Shown: positions 21,301-36,300, numbered from the stretch's first letter. The stretch is DNA of 64,000 bases from Owenia fusiformis (GCA_903813345.2 CAIIXF020000004.1:9678196-9742195); one strand, 5' to 3'. The notes: generated from the sequence alone by a model not told the origin. Numbers and translations are program-made.

Positions 21301-24300
21301 AATGCGTTATGTGAAATACTGTGTTCGGATTGGCTGAAATCGGACACACCTTGTCTAGCTATGTGTGAATTCCAAACTAATGGAGGGTAGTGTAGGCATA
21401 GTGTAATTTGACAAACTTAGTCTAGCCAATCAAAACACAGTATTTCATATAACTGCATTACATTCTATAACCAACAACTCTCCATTAAACTCATCGGACC
21501 CTACCCTGTCGGCACCCGTACGGTCACCGTAGGATTATCGTACGTACGGCTTTCGGTGATATCGTATGATCATCCTGTCATTTCGTACAACAATGCAAAC
21601 GTAATGATAAAATCAACTTGATTCTAATTACATTTCAAAAGTTTGCCAGAGACTATACTCATTAATGTTGAGAGATAATATGGGTCACATTTGCCTCGAT
21701 TTCCATTACTATACGATGAGTATGTTGATCTTATGGGACAACTCTCGTATACTGTACATGTAGATATAAACTTTCCACAATCGCCATATATCAGCATATG
21801 ATCTGAACAATTACAGGTACCGTAGTCTGGTATAAGTGTAATCATTTTTTAACAAACTACTCAATCGGCCGGGCGCGGGGACGAGCTTCCTCGTCAAATT
21901 CCTATTCCTTTGGGCAATATTGTGTATCAAATCAATTTACAAACATTTCAAGTTGTTATCGTACCGCAATAAAACAATCAAGATCATTTTTAATTTACAT
22001 ATTGTGGTTAAAAGCAAATATGGCCTTACTTCCCGTACTCAATCTACACCTGATTCTAATTTAAATGTTGCGAGATGACTTGCATGGCCTACACGCTCTA
22101 TTTTGGTTTTACTATTGCCATTAGAGATGTCATGATCTTACTTTTAGATTTTAGTTTACTAGTTTACTTTTTGAGCTTTTGTATCATCCATTTTCTCGTC
22201 CTTCGAACGTCGTCCGAAATAGTTCTCTGTATATCATTTTAAGATGTTAGAGCAAACATTTCAGGACTTATGGGACAACCCTCGTATTCTGTACATGTAG
22301 ATATAAACGTTCCACAATCGCCTATCATGATGATAAACCATGGTATCTCATTACTTCTCAGCCCTGAGAAAGGTGAAACCGAAAGATGCTATGAGTATCA
22401 GAATGCAATCGCCATATGATCTACCCTTTGCATTCGTTTGACTTCACTTCTTAAAAGAGAGCTTCGTCTAGTTTAACTAGACTCTGCACGCAGGGTACAT
22501 ATGATCTGAACAATTCCAGGTATAGTAGTCTGTTATAAGTGTTAGAAGGAAGTTTTCATTTTCCTCTGTTGTGTCATATTCCTCGCCTAATAATCAAACA
22601 ATATTTGTCTTCTTGATATGTAATCGAGAGTACCATGTGTGTACCCTCTGGCGTGGTATTTAGATATTCCAAGATGAGCGTTTGTGTTTTCATCGAAGAT
22701 ATCTTTTGACTGAAACATTAATAAATGGAAGCTATAAAATAATGTATAAAAAGTTCAGGATTTCCATTGCGAGGACAGAATGATGTACTGTTTCGTTTTA
22801 AAATACATTTTTATAAAATCTGTTATAAAATACATGTATATCATAACCCAGCTTATTATTGTATAATTTGTTTTTATTAACAACCTACCTATGATAGTAT
22901 GATCATGGTTTGAGTTTACACCGGTCGACCAGTCAATCCCCCACACAGCAACCGACAATTAACATGATTAATCGCAGTGATATATCTCACCTTTCGTTTC
23001 ACATTCGCATTTGACTCTAAATGACAACTCGTAATGGACACTGGTATTTTGAATTCTTACACCATTTTATGCAAATCGCTTATTGTGCAACGATTAAAAT
23101 GCTTTGATAGTACATTACGTTTGTTGTTCTTAAATTCCAAGTTGGTTATAATTACTGCATATTCAGGATATAAACTTGAACTAACTGCTGACATGTGGAC
23201 GTGATACCGGTGTATAACCCAAACGCTCCTACATGCACGACGGAGCGTTTCATTAATGAAATAAAACAAAGAAACGCTCCGGAGTAGGAAAACTGGCTGG
23301 CGGGAATGATGAGCCGTCTGACGATTTCCCCAATAATGGGAATAAGAGGTATGAGTTACATATTTCGAGTATACCATTCGATGGGTGTGATATTCATGTT
23401 GTACTTGGCTGGCTGTTGACGTTTGAAGCAATTAGGAAGAGCTGTACGAAGCAGTATAGTTATCAAAATCCAAAAACGTATTTGTCATTCTACCGGTCAA
23501 ACCCCCTTTTTCGATGCATGTGATTAGTTGAGCCAGGATTAGAGCACCAACGTATATTTTAGTCAAATTCCAATGCTTCAACGCAGCATACATTATCGTA
23601 ATAGTGATTTGATGACCGAAAATCCAGTCTTAAAAATGATGACAATCTCATATTCAAGAAACGCTCCGATCTGGTTAACACAGTGAACTGGAAACGCTCC
23701 GGTAGTCTAGATCTGTTTAGGAAATATATAGCTTGCCTTTCCTTTTCAGGAAGAGAAAGAAAAGATCTTTTATACCCCTTGACATCAAAAGAAGAAAGAT
23801 TAATTCACATATAAATTTTCGTTTTTTTCTACAGTTTTATGATTTAGCACACATGTAGGCATGACATCATCTAATGTAGGCTTAAATCAACTAGTTGCAC
23901 GTTTAGCACCACCAGGTTCAGATGTTTCAATTTGCCTAACAAGTACAACACGTTTTTGAGAGAAAGATTCGATTCGGAACTCTTCTCTAATAATCTGAAA
24001 ATGATATCAAAACAAAATGGTAAGAGCGTTTCTAAAATTGTGTTCTAAATCGACGGAGCGTTTCGAGGAAAACAAGCGATTTCTTGAGAACAAGTAATGG
24101 ATTTGGACTGGGATTTTAGGAAATGAGAATATACGAGTTTGTGATCTACTACTTTAACAGAAAGATTAACGTTTTCATAGAAATACTAGTTTAATTCGTT
24201 ATTTGTGGTCAAATCGTCATCATCAGATTCGTTCGATCTACACTACGGAGCTTTGATCAAGCAAATAACAGTTTACCACCAGAAGTTGAATAAATAAGAT

Positions 24301-27300
24301 CTTTGCTCACGGTATTGTTCATCGAATGGTAAATAATATTTCACCATAACATATGATATGTAAGAGAAACGAGAGAAACAATACTGACGGTCATAGTGGA
24401 ATCTTCATTAGCCGCCATTTTATTTCGCCCCGGAGCGTTTCCGCGTAAATGAAACGCTCCGTCGTGCATGTAGGAGCGTTTGGGTTATACACCGTGAGTA
24501 TTACAAATTACAATGATCGGTCAAGAAGGAGTCTGTTTGGTAAACTCAGGCTTGCGGTTTGTTAACATACAATGTTACGCATCTCTTCAGATTGAAATTG
24601 ACACAATAGCCCACACGATAGAAAAGCACATTTCAATATTGTATGATTTATGTATAAGGAGCTCCTCCCTTTATCTTTCCGGATTCACTCAACCTAGAAA
24701 TGTATTAAATGTATAAATGTACAAATATCTGCCTTAAGGCATGGTTTAATGTAATTTGGGAGATTCAATGGTTTTATCAGTTGACTTCATGCACATGCAT
24801 TGTAAGCCCCTGAGACCTTTACATTAAGACCTTGTGTATATGCCATGGTAAGATCATTCATATGTCAGGGTAAAAAAGATAATTTAGTCAAGAGTCATCC
24901 TTCTCGGATCAATGCCTCAACAAGTCAATAAAGGATGATAAAAAGTGCAGGCCTAAAATATTTTAAGGGTCACGATAAGTGGGCCATTTGGGCTAATATG
25001 GCCTGCTTTGTCATTAATCGGCCTCTTAATTTTCAAGCAACTAAACATTTGGAGTATAGGGGTCTAGACTTTTTCGTACGATTTTTATCAAAGTAGAGCA
25101 AACCCCATCACATTGCCAAAAGCTGGCTTCCCCCTCAATAAACTCGTGTTTTCGTGCCTGTGTCCAATACTCTTTTATACAAAAACATTATATTATAAAC
25201 AGCTGGAAACTTTATATCATTACTCACAATATTATTCGTCAGTCCAATGTTGATTGGCAGTGGTACAGCATATAGAAAATAGTTAAATAACAATGGCAAG
25301 AATATTGTAACGATGATCTCAAAACTAAAAATAAACTACATATTATAGAGGACTTAAACTATTAGGTATACGCAATAGTTAAACCGTACATGGTGTTGCA
25401 ATGCGTAAATGCATCTTTTGTTATGAAATCTACCTGAATACACTTGTCATTCTTAACCCATTAAAATCAAACAGAATATCTCAATGATCAAATAAGATAC
25501 ACACGCGGTCCTAACTTCGACCGTTAATTTGAATTTTTGACCTACCGGATGTTTGAAAATCAAGGATTACGAGTCTCATACTGCACCGTTTTCTTCAAAC
25601 TTGTTCCATTCAAAGCATAACACAAATCCCTTTCTGATGGTACATTATTCTCTTCAACAGAGTCCCTACTTCCAGCGGCATTTTGGTCCCCAGTTGTAAG
25701 AAGGCCTTCTAACAGCTGGGGACCAAAACGCTGCTAGAACGAGGGACTCTTTACAATAAAGTAATGCACAGACAGAAAGGCAATTTTGTTCTGCTTTTAA
25801 ATGGTAAAGGTTTGAAGAAAAACGGTGCAGTATGAGACTCGCAATCCTTGATTTTCAAATTAACGGTCGAAGATAGACCGCGTGATACAGTCACGACAAA
25901 AACTGAGCAACTTATATACGAGTACATGTTTTATCTTGTGGATTAAAGTGGTGAGGTCAATTGAAATAAATAGAGAAGCGCATTGGCACAATATACACTT
26001 CTACAGATTTAAATCAGACATCAAGGAAAGGGTTCCAGATCGGTTCACATGTAACATTCACAAGTGCTCAGAACAGGGGGTACTGCATGATTTTGAAAGG
26101 ATGTATGACCGAAGCTACGGGCCTGATATCTCAATTCGATCCAGCCAATTTATTTCCGATAAAATCAGATAACACAACAGGCAAATATTCTAATTTGTCG
26201 AAGGCAATTCTTTCATCATGTTTGGAGATAGAAATATGACTGATGAATATTTTTTTATTGGAGTTCACGGTTACCTCTTAAATGAAGTTATTAAACATTG
26301 TTTAATCAACTAAACATGCCAACACTCTCAAAATTCGAACCAGACTTATAATATAGTGAGCATTATATACCTGAGACCTGATTCATTGTTTCAAAGTGGT
26401 AAAATGCTACCGTATACGCAGGGGAGGAGACCATATTTACTCGATTGGGAATCACGAGAACATACAAAGAAAACGTTTAGAAGGAAACGCGAAACTTAAA
26501 GGTACGATTTAAGTAGTATTATGATGTCGAAATTGATCAAATAAGACACACCATAAACACATTAAGGATACCTTATGCTATGCATGTACGTTTGGGACTG
26601 ATACATAATGTATATTTTTGTTTTCTAGCCACGTATGTAGCGATCAAGTACAGCGATACGCTTGTCCATAAAGAGTGTATTTTGAAGCACGTTGGCAAGT
26701 TATTTGAAGAGTTAGACAAGAAGCAAGTTCGTTGTTTTGCTAACAATATGATGAATTGATTCTGGTGGAAGATATACTTGTAAGTTAAACTTATTTAAAT
26801 AGTTGCACATATCTTTAGAATAATATTATTGTGATATTCCCAACTTGAGCTAAAAATAAAAAGGCGTATTCCTAATTCACACAAGTGGCATCTGAGAATA
26901 CATCATACAATAATAATTTAAAGATGAATGGGTACCTCAGTGAAATTGAATAATTATAAAACCGTTCACGCGTGTATCTCCTTCACATATGCCTAAAGTT
27001 GCTTCTTCAGAAAATATAGCTTACAAGGGTCGATCCAAAAGTTTTGCATCGTGTGCTCTAAAAATCTTAATACTTTATGAGTATTTTTCATATCTTATCT
27101 CATCCACCCCATATGTAGTAGTTTCATTCTGCGTAAAATAAGCAATACATTTGATCAGTAACATAGTTTTCTGAAAATGAAATAGCGCTTCAGTTGCTGA
27201 AATTACCAATACGGTTTAATTCATTCAAGCTCCACATACCCTTTTGTTGTATTGCTATGGTAACTAGATGCATATGTTGAATTTTGAATTCATGGTTTAT

Positions 27301-30300
27301 CTATACACAAAATGAAGCTACAATGTAGGGGGCGATTAAGGTAAAATATGTATATTATTCGTCAAAGATAAAGATTTTAGAGCAAACGGTGGAGACCTTT
27401 TGGATCAATCCTCGTACACCAATTTTTGAATTTGAACCTGATGTGATAAGTTCAAGCGGATAACATAAGCAATTTGCATTGATACATCTGAGACAGTCAC
27501 GAGGTGGTGTTAATTTCACAGTTTGAAATGCTATATCTTGTAATCCCACATCATATGTTAATAGGATTTTAAAGACCCAGATAAAGCCCCTTGTTGTAGT
27601 CGTACACAATGATATCAATATTTGATATGGAAAACTTCTTTTGAAGGGACTTTTTCTTCGAAACATTCTCAACTAATTTCGAATGATTTTGTTGTCAGTT
27701 GTCAAACACATTAAATAAGCAGTGATAATATAAATCCCATCGATTACAAGCATATATATATACATGTATACTGATCTATTTTATGTTGGAAAATTATAAC
27801 AATTGTTTGGGGAACGAAAGAGAAATGAACTCACAAACGCAGGAAAGTGGTTCAGAAAAAGAGACACATACATTTAAAAATACAACATTACAATCAGCGA
27901 CGGCTTTGCGAATGATGTTGACCCCTGAATTGCCTATGAGCAGAAACGATTTTGAATTTAAATATATTTTTTTACACAAAAGGATGAAACTAAAGATTGA
28001 CACTATTAGAAAAAATGAAACCAGTAAGATAATAGTAAAATAGAATGGTAGATTAGTGAAATTGTCATTTTAAAGTATATCATCTAATTTGTCATGTTTT
28101 GTTAATATTTTGTATGTACAGTTGTAGATAAATATAAAGCTTTCTCATGGAGAAAGTTTTCCATGATTAAAATGAATACTTCAATTCAGAAATTATAAAT
28201 TTATTGTGTTAAATCAATCCTCAAGTGTGGTAATGTTCCAAATATTACACAGTATTTAGATTGTATGATTAACAAGTTCAATGGTGTCATCACATGCGAT
28301 ATACTTATTTATAGATTTGTCTTAAAGACCGTGCTCGAGTACCCCCCTGCAGCCCATTAAGGAAATTAGATGCTGATAAAAATTACATAATTAAACATTA
28401 AGGATTAGCCTATCACTGATGGGCTCACTTTCCTTATATGGATAACTGTAGTATTTACTGAACATAATGAGCTATGCACATGGTATATTTGGCGGGGTTT
28501 TGTATCTTGTAGGGTGCTTGTTTATGAAGGACAATAGGGTGTTAGTTTAACCAATATAATTATCTACAGATAGCCATCTGAGATAAAGTTTTCTTTATTC
28601 TTTTAATTATCCAAATAATTTCAAGAAGTCCATAATTTGTTATCTTCTTATTCTACCATAAATGATGAGCTGAATTTTACTAATGACCACTTTGAATGTC
28701 TAAAGAATCAGGATCTACTTGAAGAGTGTCATTAGCAATTGGTTCAGGATAGTTCAGTAGAAGTTGATAGGGAACTTCTCAAAGATTTGCCAAATAAATT
28801 ATAGATCATGGTATGAACCAATCCTGAGATACCGACAAGTTTCCGACAATCCCCAATCAAGGGTAATGTCTGGAAATGTAATGTATCTTTCATCCAGAGA
28901 AATGAAAGCAAACACAGGACAACCAGAACCATGATAAATGTTCAAAATAAGGAAAAGTTGGGTAATACAGTGGGGTTGTTGAAAGATATTCTTCTCGGGG
29001 ACACCAAACCCAGGATGTTCTGGTCTCTAACCCATAATCACTCATAAACCATACAATTTGAAATTGTGAACTTATTTTCAATGAGAATATTTGAGTCATC
29101 TTCATAATGTTAAAATGGTCAATTCAATTATATAAGGGGATGTCTCTACTTCCCTTTACTTTCATATGTCAGTTCTCAAATCAACTACATCATGTCTCAA
29201 GCACTAGCAAATAAAAGTAAACAGAAAGTTATTATTCGAAGAAGAACATCTTGGAGATGATTTATAAAGCAGAGACTTTATAACAAGCTTGGTGGGATTA
29301 AAATGCAAACTAACCAATACCAGTTTAGTGACTTATACATTGTCAAATGCATTTGATACACAATGTTGAGAAAGGGTCAACAATTATTAGCACCAACATA
29401 TTGTATAAAACAAAACACGGAACATATTCAAGGATTATCAATAAACTCAAGCAAATGACCTTATATGAAAAAAAGAAAACAATATCATTTAAAATCAAAG
29501 GAATATATACTCATTGGCATTGTTGGATTAAGTTTTTGAATTGATGAATACTACACATGTTTGGTAAGTAGAAAACATTGTTCTCTATTTACACTCAGCA
29601 ATATCCCTTTGTTTATATGTATCATGTGACTAATTTCTGCAATACCGATTGGCTGTACTTTGAGTTGTTAACTCCTCCCATTAGCAGTTTAAAAAATGAA
29701 GATTTAATGTGTTTTCAAGATAACTCTGATTGAAATAAATACATTTATTTGAAGATTGTATATTCATACACAAATGAGACAAATTATGTAGCAATCTGAT
29801 CATTAATTCTATAGGAAAAGGCTAATTTATTGTCAGAGCAAGCAGTTTCAGTTATTTTCAAATTTAATGGTTTACTAATGACTCCATTTCTAACTGAATC
29901 TGGCTTTAAATACTCAGCCACCCCCTTTAAGAGTCAGCCCTTACAAATACATTTAACATTAATAATCAAATTATGGTGAAAAGAGAAAGGAAATAAAAGA
30001 ATCAAAATAATTTCAACAAAATAATTTCATTGTAGGATGAACCTCAAATGCAATATATGATTTAATAAATGAATGTTGTGGTTGATTCACAGAACGCCTT
30101 CAACATTTATCAAGAAGGGAAAATTCATTCATATTAGATGCATATCTTTCACATGACCACACATGTTTTGAACGCTTGGTATCATCTCCAGAACTAAATA
30201 CCGTATCGAATACTACCTACTCTATATGGTATAACCAAGTATGAGAGTACGAGACCACATTTTAGGACTTTCATCAAAATACAAAATACGAAAACTAAGC

Positions 30301-33300
30301 CTATATCATTTGATTGAGAATTTATCTTTTGATAAAAAAGCAAAATTAATGTGTCGCATACGCAAGCAGTGAGTTATGTTCAAACATGGGCTTTCAATTA
30401 GTTGAAAGCCCATGGTTCAAACAAATACAAAAGTATTACCATCAATCATGTATTTAAAGAATTTTTAAGACCAAGCTTGATACTTTATGGATGGGCTAAT
30501 GGAACCATCTTAGTATCAAATGATGCTCGATTGAAAGAAACTTATTCGCTTTTCCTACCCCAATCGAATGATTTTTGATTTAGAGAATGCCATTCGCTTT
30601 GTACACCTTTTAATAATGTCTGAATGATGAAACTGACCTTATTTGCCTACCTTAAGGGGTACCCCTTAATGGCATTGGTGTTTGTTTAGCTATGTAATTC
30701 TACTAGAGAAGAATTGACTTTGCTTCCAGGTAGAAAAGAGATAAAAAGAGATGGAGTCATTGCAGCCTCATTCGCCACTTGAGTAGACCAACCGTTGCGT
30801 AATATAGACAGGTAAACAAGACCCGACAATATTTATCTGTGTGAATAATTAAGTGAACTATTGTGTTGCCCTATTCCATGACATTCCAAGAATTGGCAAG
30901 AGACTCGAGTAACCACTGGATTTATCCTACAAGTCTTGTACTTCATACCTGATACCTATTGTGTGCTGTAAACAGGTAGAGTCATTTAAAACTCAGATCT
31001 CTTTCTAACAAGAAGCTGCCATCAATTATGTAAAGATATATGCAGAGGGTGCGTGGTTATATAATTCATTCGAACATGACTGTATTCACGCCTTCTATAA
31101 ACTGTAAACAAAGTCAACATTTCACCCGGGGTATATTCGCGAACAAAATCCCTGGTAATACGTGCAATGTGTGACGTCATAACGACGGGAGGTAGTAATG
31201 GCGGTTCATAATGAATATTAAAGATTACTGATAGACAGTTACTCTGGCATAGCCGAAAAGAGCACACATTCCAACGTCCATATTGTTCACCAGGAGCCGT
31301 CACCGTGAACAAAAAACATTGTGAGGAAAATTATGAAGTAAACATGTTGCATACGTTTTTGTGCATGTGTGGTTATCATATATTTAAATGAATAAGTGAA
31401 TTAAAATGTGCTACACCCGCATAGACATTTCTATACAGGATTTTTATATCTATACATGCATTTTTTGACCATATAGAACTTTCTATATTGGCCATCAAGC
31501 AAAATTATTTTTCTGCGCCGCATAGAAATTTCTATACAGCATTTTTATTTATCGATCTTTTCCCTATAGAAATTTCTATACCGGCAACCAAAATTTATAT
31601 TTACACCTGCATAGAAATTTCTATACGAACACTTGTTTTAATTAGAAAGGCATAGAAATTTCTATACGGGGAGAAATGTTTTTCTGGTAACAGAATTAGT
31701 ATTTTCCGACGGCCTTCACATAGAAATTTCTATAGAGGTATTCAGTTTTAAATCTTCTGCTTAATCGGTAGAGAAATTTCTATACCGATAACCAAATGTT
31801 CATCAATAACAAAATTAATATTTCCAGCCCCATCCGCATAGAAATTTCTATACGAAAAGTCAACGGAGTCTTTTGTATAGAAATTTCTATCTGAGGATAG
31901 TGTATTTGAAAATATAGTTTGAAGTTACATAGAAAATTCTATACGATAAGAAGAAACACAATTTTACTGGACATTAACATGAATATGTATTGATAAAATG
32001 ATTTTACCTTTATCTGGTTTGATGAAATATTCATATACTTTGTATAAATATTGTAAATCTAATATGATAATAAAACATTGACGGTTGAAATACTTGAAAT
32101 GCACTGCTGTTTTTACGTTTTTGGGTTTACAAAAAGGGACTAAACGGTTCATTCTCTTTTTTAATGGTCACGACTTTATTTCTTTTCTACTATTTGTATG
32201 TAATTCCACAAACATGTATATGAGTAAATAATTAAATATAACAGGTTTTCTTGAATCTTGCTTGACGTGATACCGAGTATTAAGGTTTCTTTTTGAAATG
32301 TTATTTTGTATATTCTTAAAAAAACAGTAGACATGATAAAAGAATATATTCGCTTATTTTTGGACATCTGACTGAAACTTTTTATGTCCCAATATACCTT
32401 GCAAAACCATTACCAAGACAATTCAGAATCAGAGATCTTGAAGAATTCAATTAAAATCCGATGTCCACTGGTACTGTGTCAGGGAGGATACCCTACCTTC
32501 CTATTTTTTAATCCTTCCAATAGCAAAATGTTTTAATATAAAATCTGTCCTTTAACAGTTCTTAAACATACATTTGAAAATCAGTCCTTTAAACCACCTT
32601 TATGATTCTGAAAATGTGATCGGGTTAGTATGTCAAATACATTTATATGTTTTCTTAATTTCAAGGAACTGATTCTTGCGGAATACACCTACATCAACGG
32701 AGTACACTTTTGGCAACATATACAAATATACGCCGTTGTCAACTAACCATCGATCAATATCAAACTGCACTAGTTTTACGACATGTCGCAATCACAGAAT
32801 CTCCCGGCATCGGATTGAGCATACTACGCATGCGTCACCCAATCAATATCACCGATTCGAACTTCGTCAACAACACCCTAAGTGGCATCAACGTTGAAAC
32901 ATACACTGGACAAGTGAACATAGAGCGTGTAGAGGCATCCGATAATGGCGACACTGGCGCCACCTATATTCGACTTCCGGAACCATCTCCTCAAAGAAAA
33001 ATGATGTTTTGTACACCGGGAGTGGAAACTACAGAATTGTCTGCAGGAGAAGCAGTAGAAGTGATCATAGATACAACTCACACTGACATGAGAAGTGGAT
33101 GTATTCAAGTAAACCATATTTTAATGTTTCATCCTATGTTAACAGAAAATCCCCCACTGAGCAGGGAAAGATTCTTTTATAATATAAATACGTTAGCCTT
33201 TGATAAGCCATGCACCCCTTGGTTGTCTTAACCATTGTTATGTAAATATGTTCATGATGATTGAATACTAAAATCGTTGAACTGGATCTCTGTACAAAAT

Positions 33301-36300
33301 GAGATTTTCAATGTCACTTTAAGCAAAGTGCCTTTAGGTTAAGGATTTGGCCAACTTCTAATTTGACGTCCTTAGATAAGAATTTTCAAGATAAGTTGTA
33401 CCATAAGGTAACCGGACAACTCATCCCCTAGACAACTCATCCCAGGACAACTCATCCCCTAGACAACTCATTCCCTGGACAACTCATCCCCTGGATAACT
33501 CATCCCCTTGACAACTCATCCCTTAGACAACTCATCCTCTGGACAACTCATCCCCTGGACGACTCATCCTTTGGCATGTTTGAGTAATTTAATATAATAT
33601 TGTTAATTCATATATTATTCAAATGATTTTTAAATGTCTTGGTTATCATGATCAGTTTTAAGTTTCAAAATCATATATTACATGAGCACTGGCACTCCAC
33701 TCGATAATGTTGTAAACAGATTGTTTCGGTAACAAAATGCCTCAAAGGTACGATTTTTGTTTTTTCCTTATTCATCCAGTTGTAGGCAGAATATCATATG
33801 TCTAAGAAAATGTTCATGTGTGCGAACAAATAGTTCAGAAGACAACACGATCCTCGATTTAATACCTCACTTTTGTTCCTTAAACATAACCTTAAAAATA
33901 TTCTGCACATCCAACTCTTTCCATTTACATAACAATAGTAAAGTATTAAAGCGACGACTCTGTTGTCTCCTGAGTACAAGTGAACAAATACTTGTAAATC
34001 TGGGGAAATCTGGAAAGTTGTTTGAATAATTATGATCATGGGCTTTCTAATTGAAACCCCATGCTATGATATACCATGTTACTTCTATGGTATTGTCAAG
34101 GAGATAGTCAACCAATAATATGTAATTTGTTTTGTAAATATTTACCTTTAATTTTACTTTTATATAAAATATATAGTACTATATATTATACAATTTCAAT
34201 ATTATGTTAACATTGAGAGGGGGATGAGATGTCCAGGGGATGAGATGTTCAGGGGATGAGTTGTCCAGGAGATGAGTTGTCTAGGGGAGGAGTTGTCCTG
34301 GGATAAGTTGTCTAGGGGATGAGTTGTCCGTAAGCCTACCATAAGATGGTGTTTTTAATTAATTACCAATTTTTTTTATGAAATGGACAATCGTCAACTG
34401 TCGTTTCCTTTTCAGAGTTTTAAAACTGACAAAGGCTGGAACATTCTTGCATCTTTCAAAAACATAACAGCCGTTGGGTTCTGGTCAACTAGTAGCTGGA
34501 ATAGATTACAAATAAGAGATAGGAACGCTACAGGAACGTTGTTAAGAGAGTTATACCTCTACATAAGTCAGAAAACATACACCCCTGATGTCCTCAGCAC
34601 ACTTGATGAATTGTGGTTTCGGCTCAATAATGTCCCTTCCCGTACACTACATGTGACACTTTTGATCCAGTCAACCAAAACTAACGGTAACAAACATATA
34701 CATTAAGTAATGCACTATATGCTCTGACTTTCTTGATATGTTTGTATGAATGATGTATCTTTATTTCTCCCATATGTGTTGATTTCATATGAACTTATTA
34801 TGCAGGCGCGTTGACACTAGTAATCCGCTAGCGTCTAAAAAATAAAGTTTAAAGGTACAAGTTTAAATGAGAAAAATTGTGTGTATATTGCAATTGAAGT
34901 GTTATACATTATATCCTGAAGTTTCGTATACTCGTATAAATGATATTGTTATGCTTTTATAAAACATTGCTTCCAACATATTCAGGGTGATCATTAAATT
35001 TTTGTAAACATTAATGAATCTGACTCATTTTCTCACAAAATGTTGATTTAATAATTATTCATACACAAAATAAATATCACCACGTTACATTTAATATTCT
35101 GCGTTCTATGGTAACCATGGAAACCCATGTTGAGGGTACCCAGAGCGGTAAAAAAGAAAGAAAATATTGTAATGTTTTCTTTCTTAATGGTTTTATACTT
35201 AAGAAATACCACCATATTTTGTTACATTCCATGCATTATTGTGCATCCTTATTTTCTCATATGTTCATTTTAGGTGTTTTATATATTTGTCATTATATTC
35301 AACACATTTTAAGTGACATTTAATCCAATCCATGAACACATCTTTGAAGCCACCTTAACTCGTCACACACGCTCTGTCGAGTACCATCTTTTTCAGATCT
35401 TCTTCTGTCTTGAGGAATTCTCCCCAGAGTTCAGATTTTTAAGTCCCCGAAGAAATAAAAGTCTTCAAGAGCCTTGTCTGCTGAGTTAGGGGACATTCCC
35501 AGTTTGGTTAGTTGTTTGATCCCCATGCTGTCCGATTACTTCTGTGTTAAATTTGCTGCATGGCAAGGTGCATTATCCCAATGCAGAATTAAAGAGACTC
35601 TATTGAGACTTCTCTGTGGCATGTTTTCTTTATTCCTTTTTGTTTTGAATTTTTAACACCATAACATTAACTAACTACTCAATATGCAACTTTTCACCAC
35701 GTAGAATTTTAAAATATTAAGTTTGAAAATTCCATTTTTATAATGGAGCTCAATGGGAAAAACGACACAATTTGAATTATTTTCAATCGTAGCGGCGCTA
35801 TTTTCTTGAAATTGACAGATGTAATAAATATTGGTAAGGCGAAATATTTGAAGAAAAATGAAGAAAATTCACCATCCTGGTTACGCAAAATATAGAAAAA
35901 TGTGAAATAATCATGAAAACCTGTAAAAATAGATTGAAGGGGGTGATATTCATTTGTAATGTGCCTCTCACTACTACAGGGTAACCATAGTTTTGGTAAT
36001 GGTTTACTAATTTTAAAAGAATATCTTCCAGCATGTGTATCAAGCACAAATAATACAATAAGTGAGTTATCATTAATTGGAATGGTATCATTGTATTCCT
36101 CAGCAATGACGACAAAAAGGTAAAATCGATCATATCACACACTAGTTCTTACCATCAGATCGATCGATTATAATGCATTTTAAACAATATGGCAATAGAT
36201 CTTCAAATTCAAGAATTGAGCTAAATTGTAAGAAAATAAATAAATTGCTAATCCCTTATAACTGTATAATCCCCTTCTGCGAATCATACTGAATTATAAT

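Larger units (their letters stand above)
20061..32177. mobile_element. Giant inverted-repeat element in intron 2 (~12.1 kb)
   Basis: The left terminus (about 20,061-20,830) returns inverted at about 31,405-32,177. Outer ends read AAGTCATGACC and GGTCACGACTT. Next comes a ~200 bp shared block (AGAGAATGAACCGTTTAGTCCC), then an array of 14-bp palindromes. The interior is AT-rich with nested elements and no recognisable transposase or other long gene. It fills nearly all of intron 2. I found no clean target duplication, so the exact ends are approximate. Confidence 0.8.

Noticed and set aside
31022-31312. 96-codon minus-strand frame near the right terminus of the 12-kb element
   Set aside because: No recognisable domain, no partner in the left half and no splice context; considered as a possible transposase piece but unsupported.
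18769-33108. An SRCR domain expected for Bark-like proteins between exons 2 and 3
   Set aside because: Unit-to-unit alignment shows exons 2 and 3 join without a gap, and I found no SRCR-type cysteine/tryptophan pattern in the intron or elsewhere in the window.
32878-33231. Treating the open frame past 33,108 as coding to the stop at 33,231
   Set aside because: The phase of exon 4 and alignment with units 2 and 3 require splicing at GTAAAC (33,109). Reading on would end the protein without its CUB-like block.
35709-36142. Overlapping minus-strand frames of 112 and 114 codons inside the mariner-like element
   Set aside because: They lie in the right strand and place for the transposase N-terminus but show no helix-turn-helix or first catalytic Asp motif.
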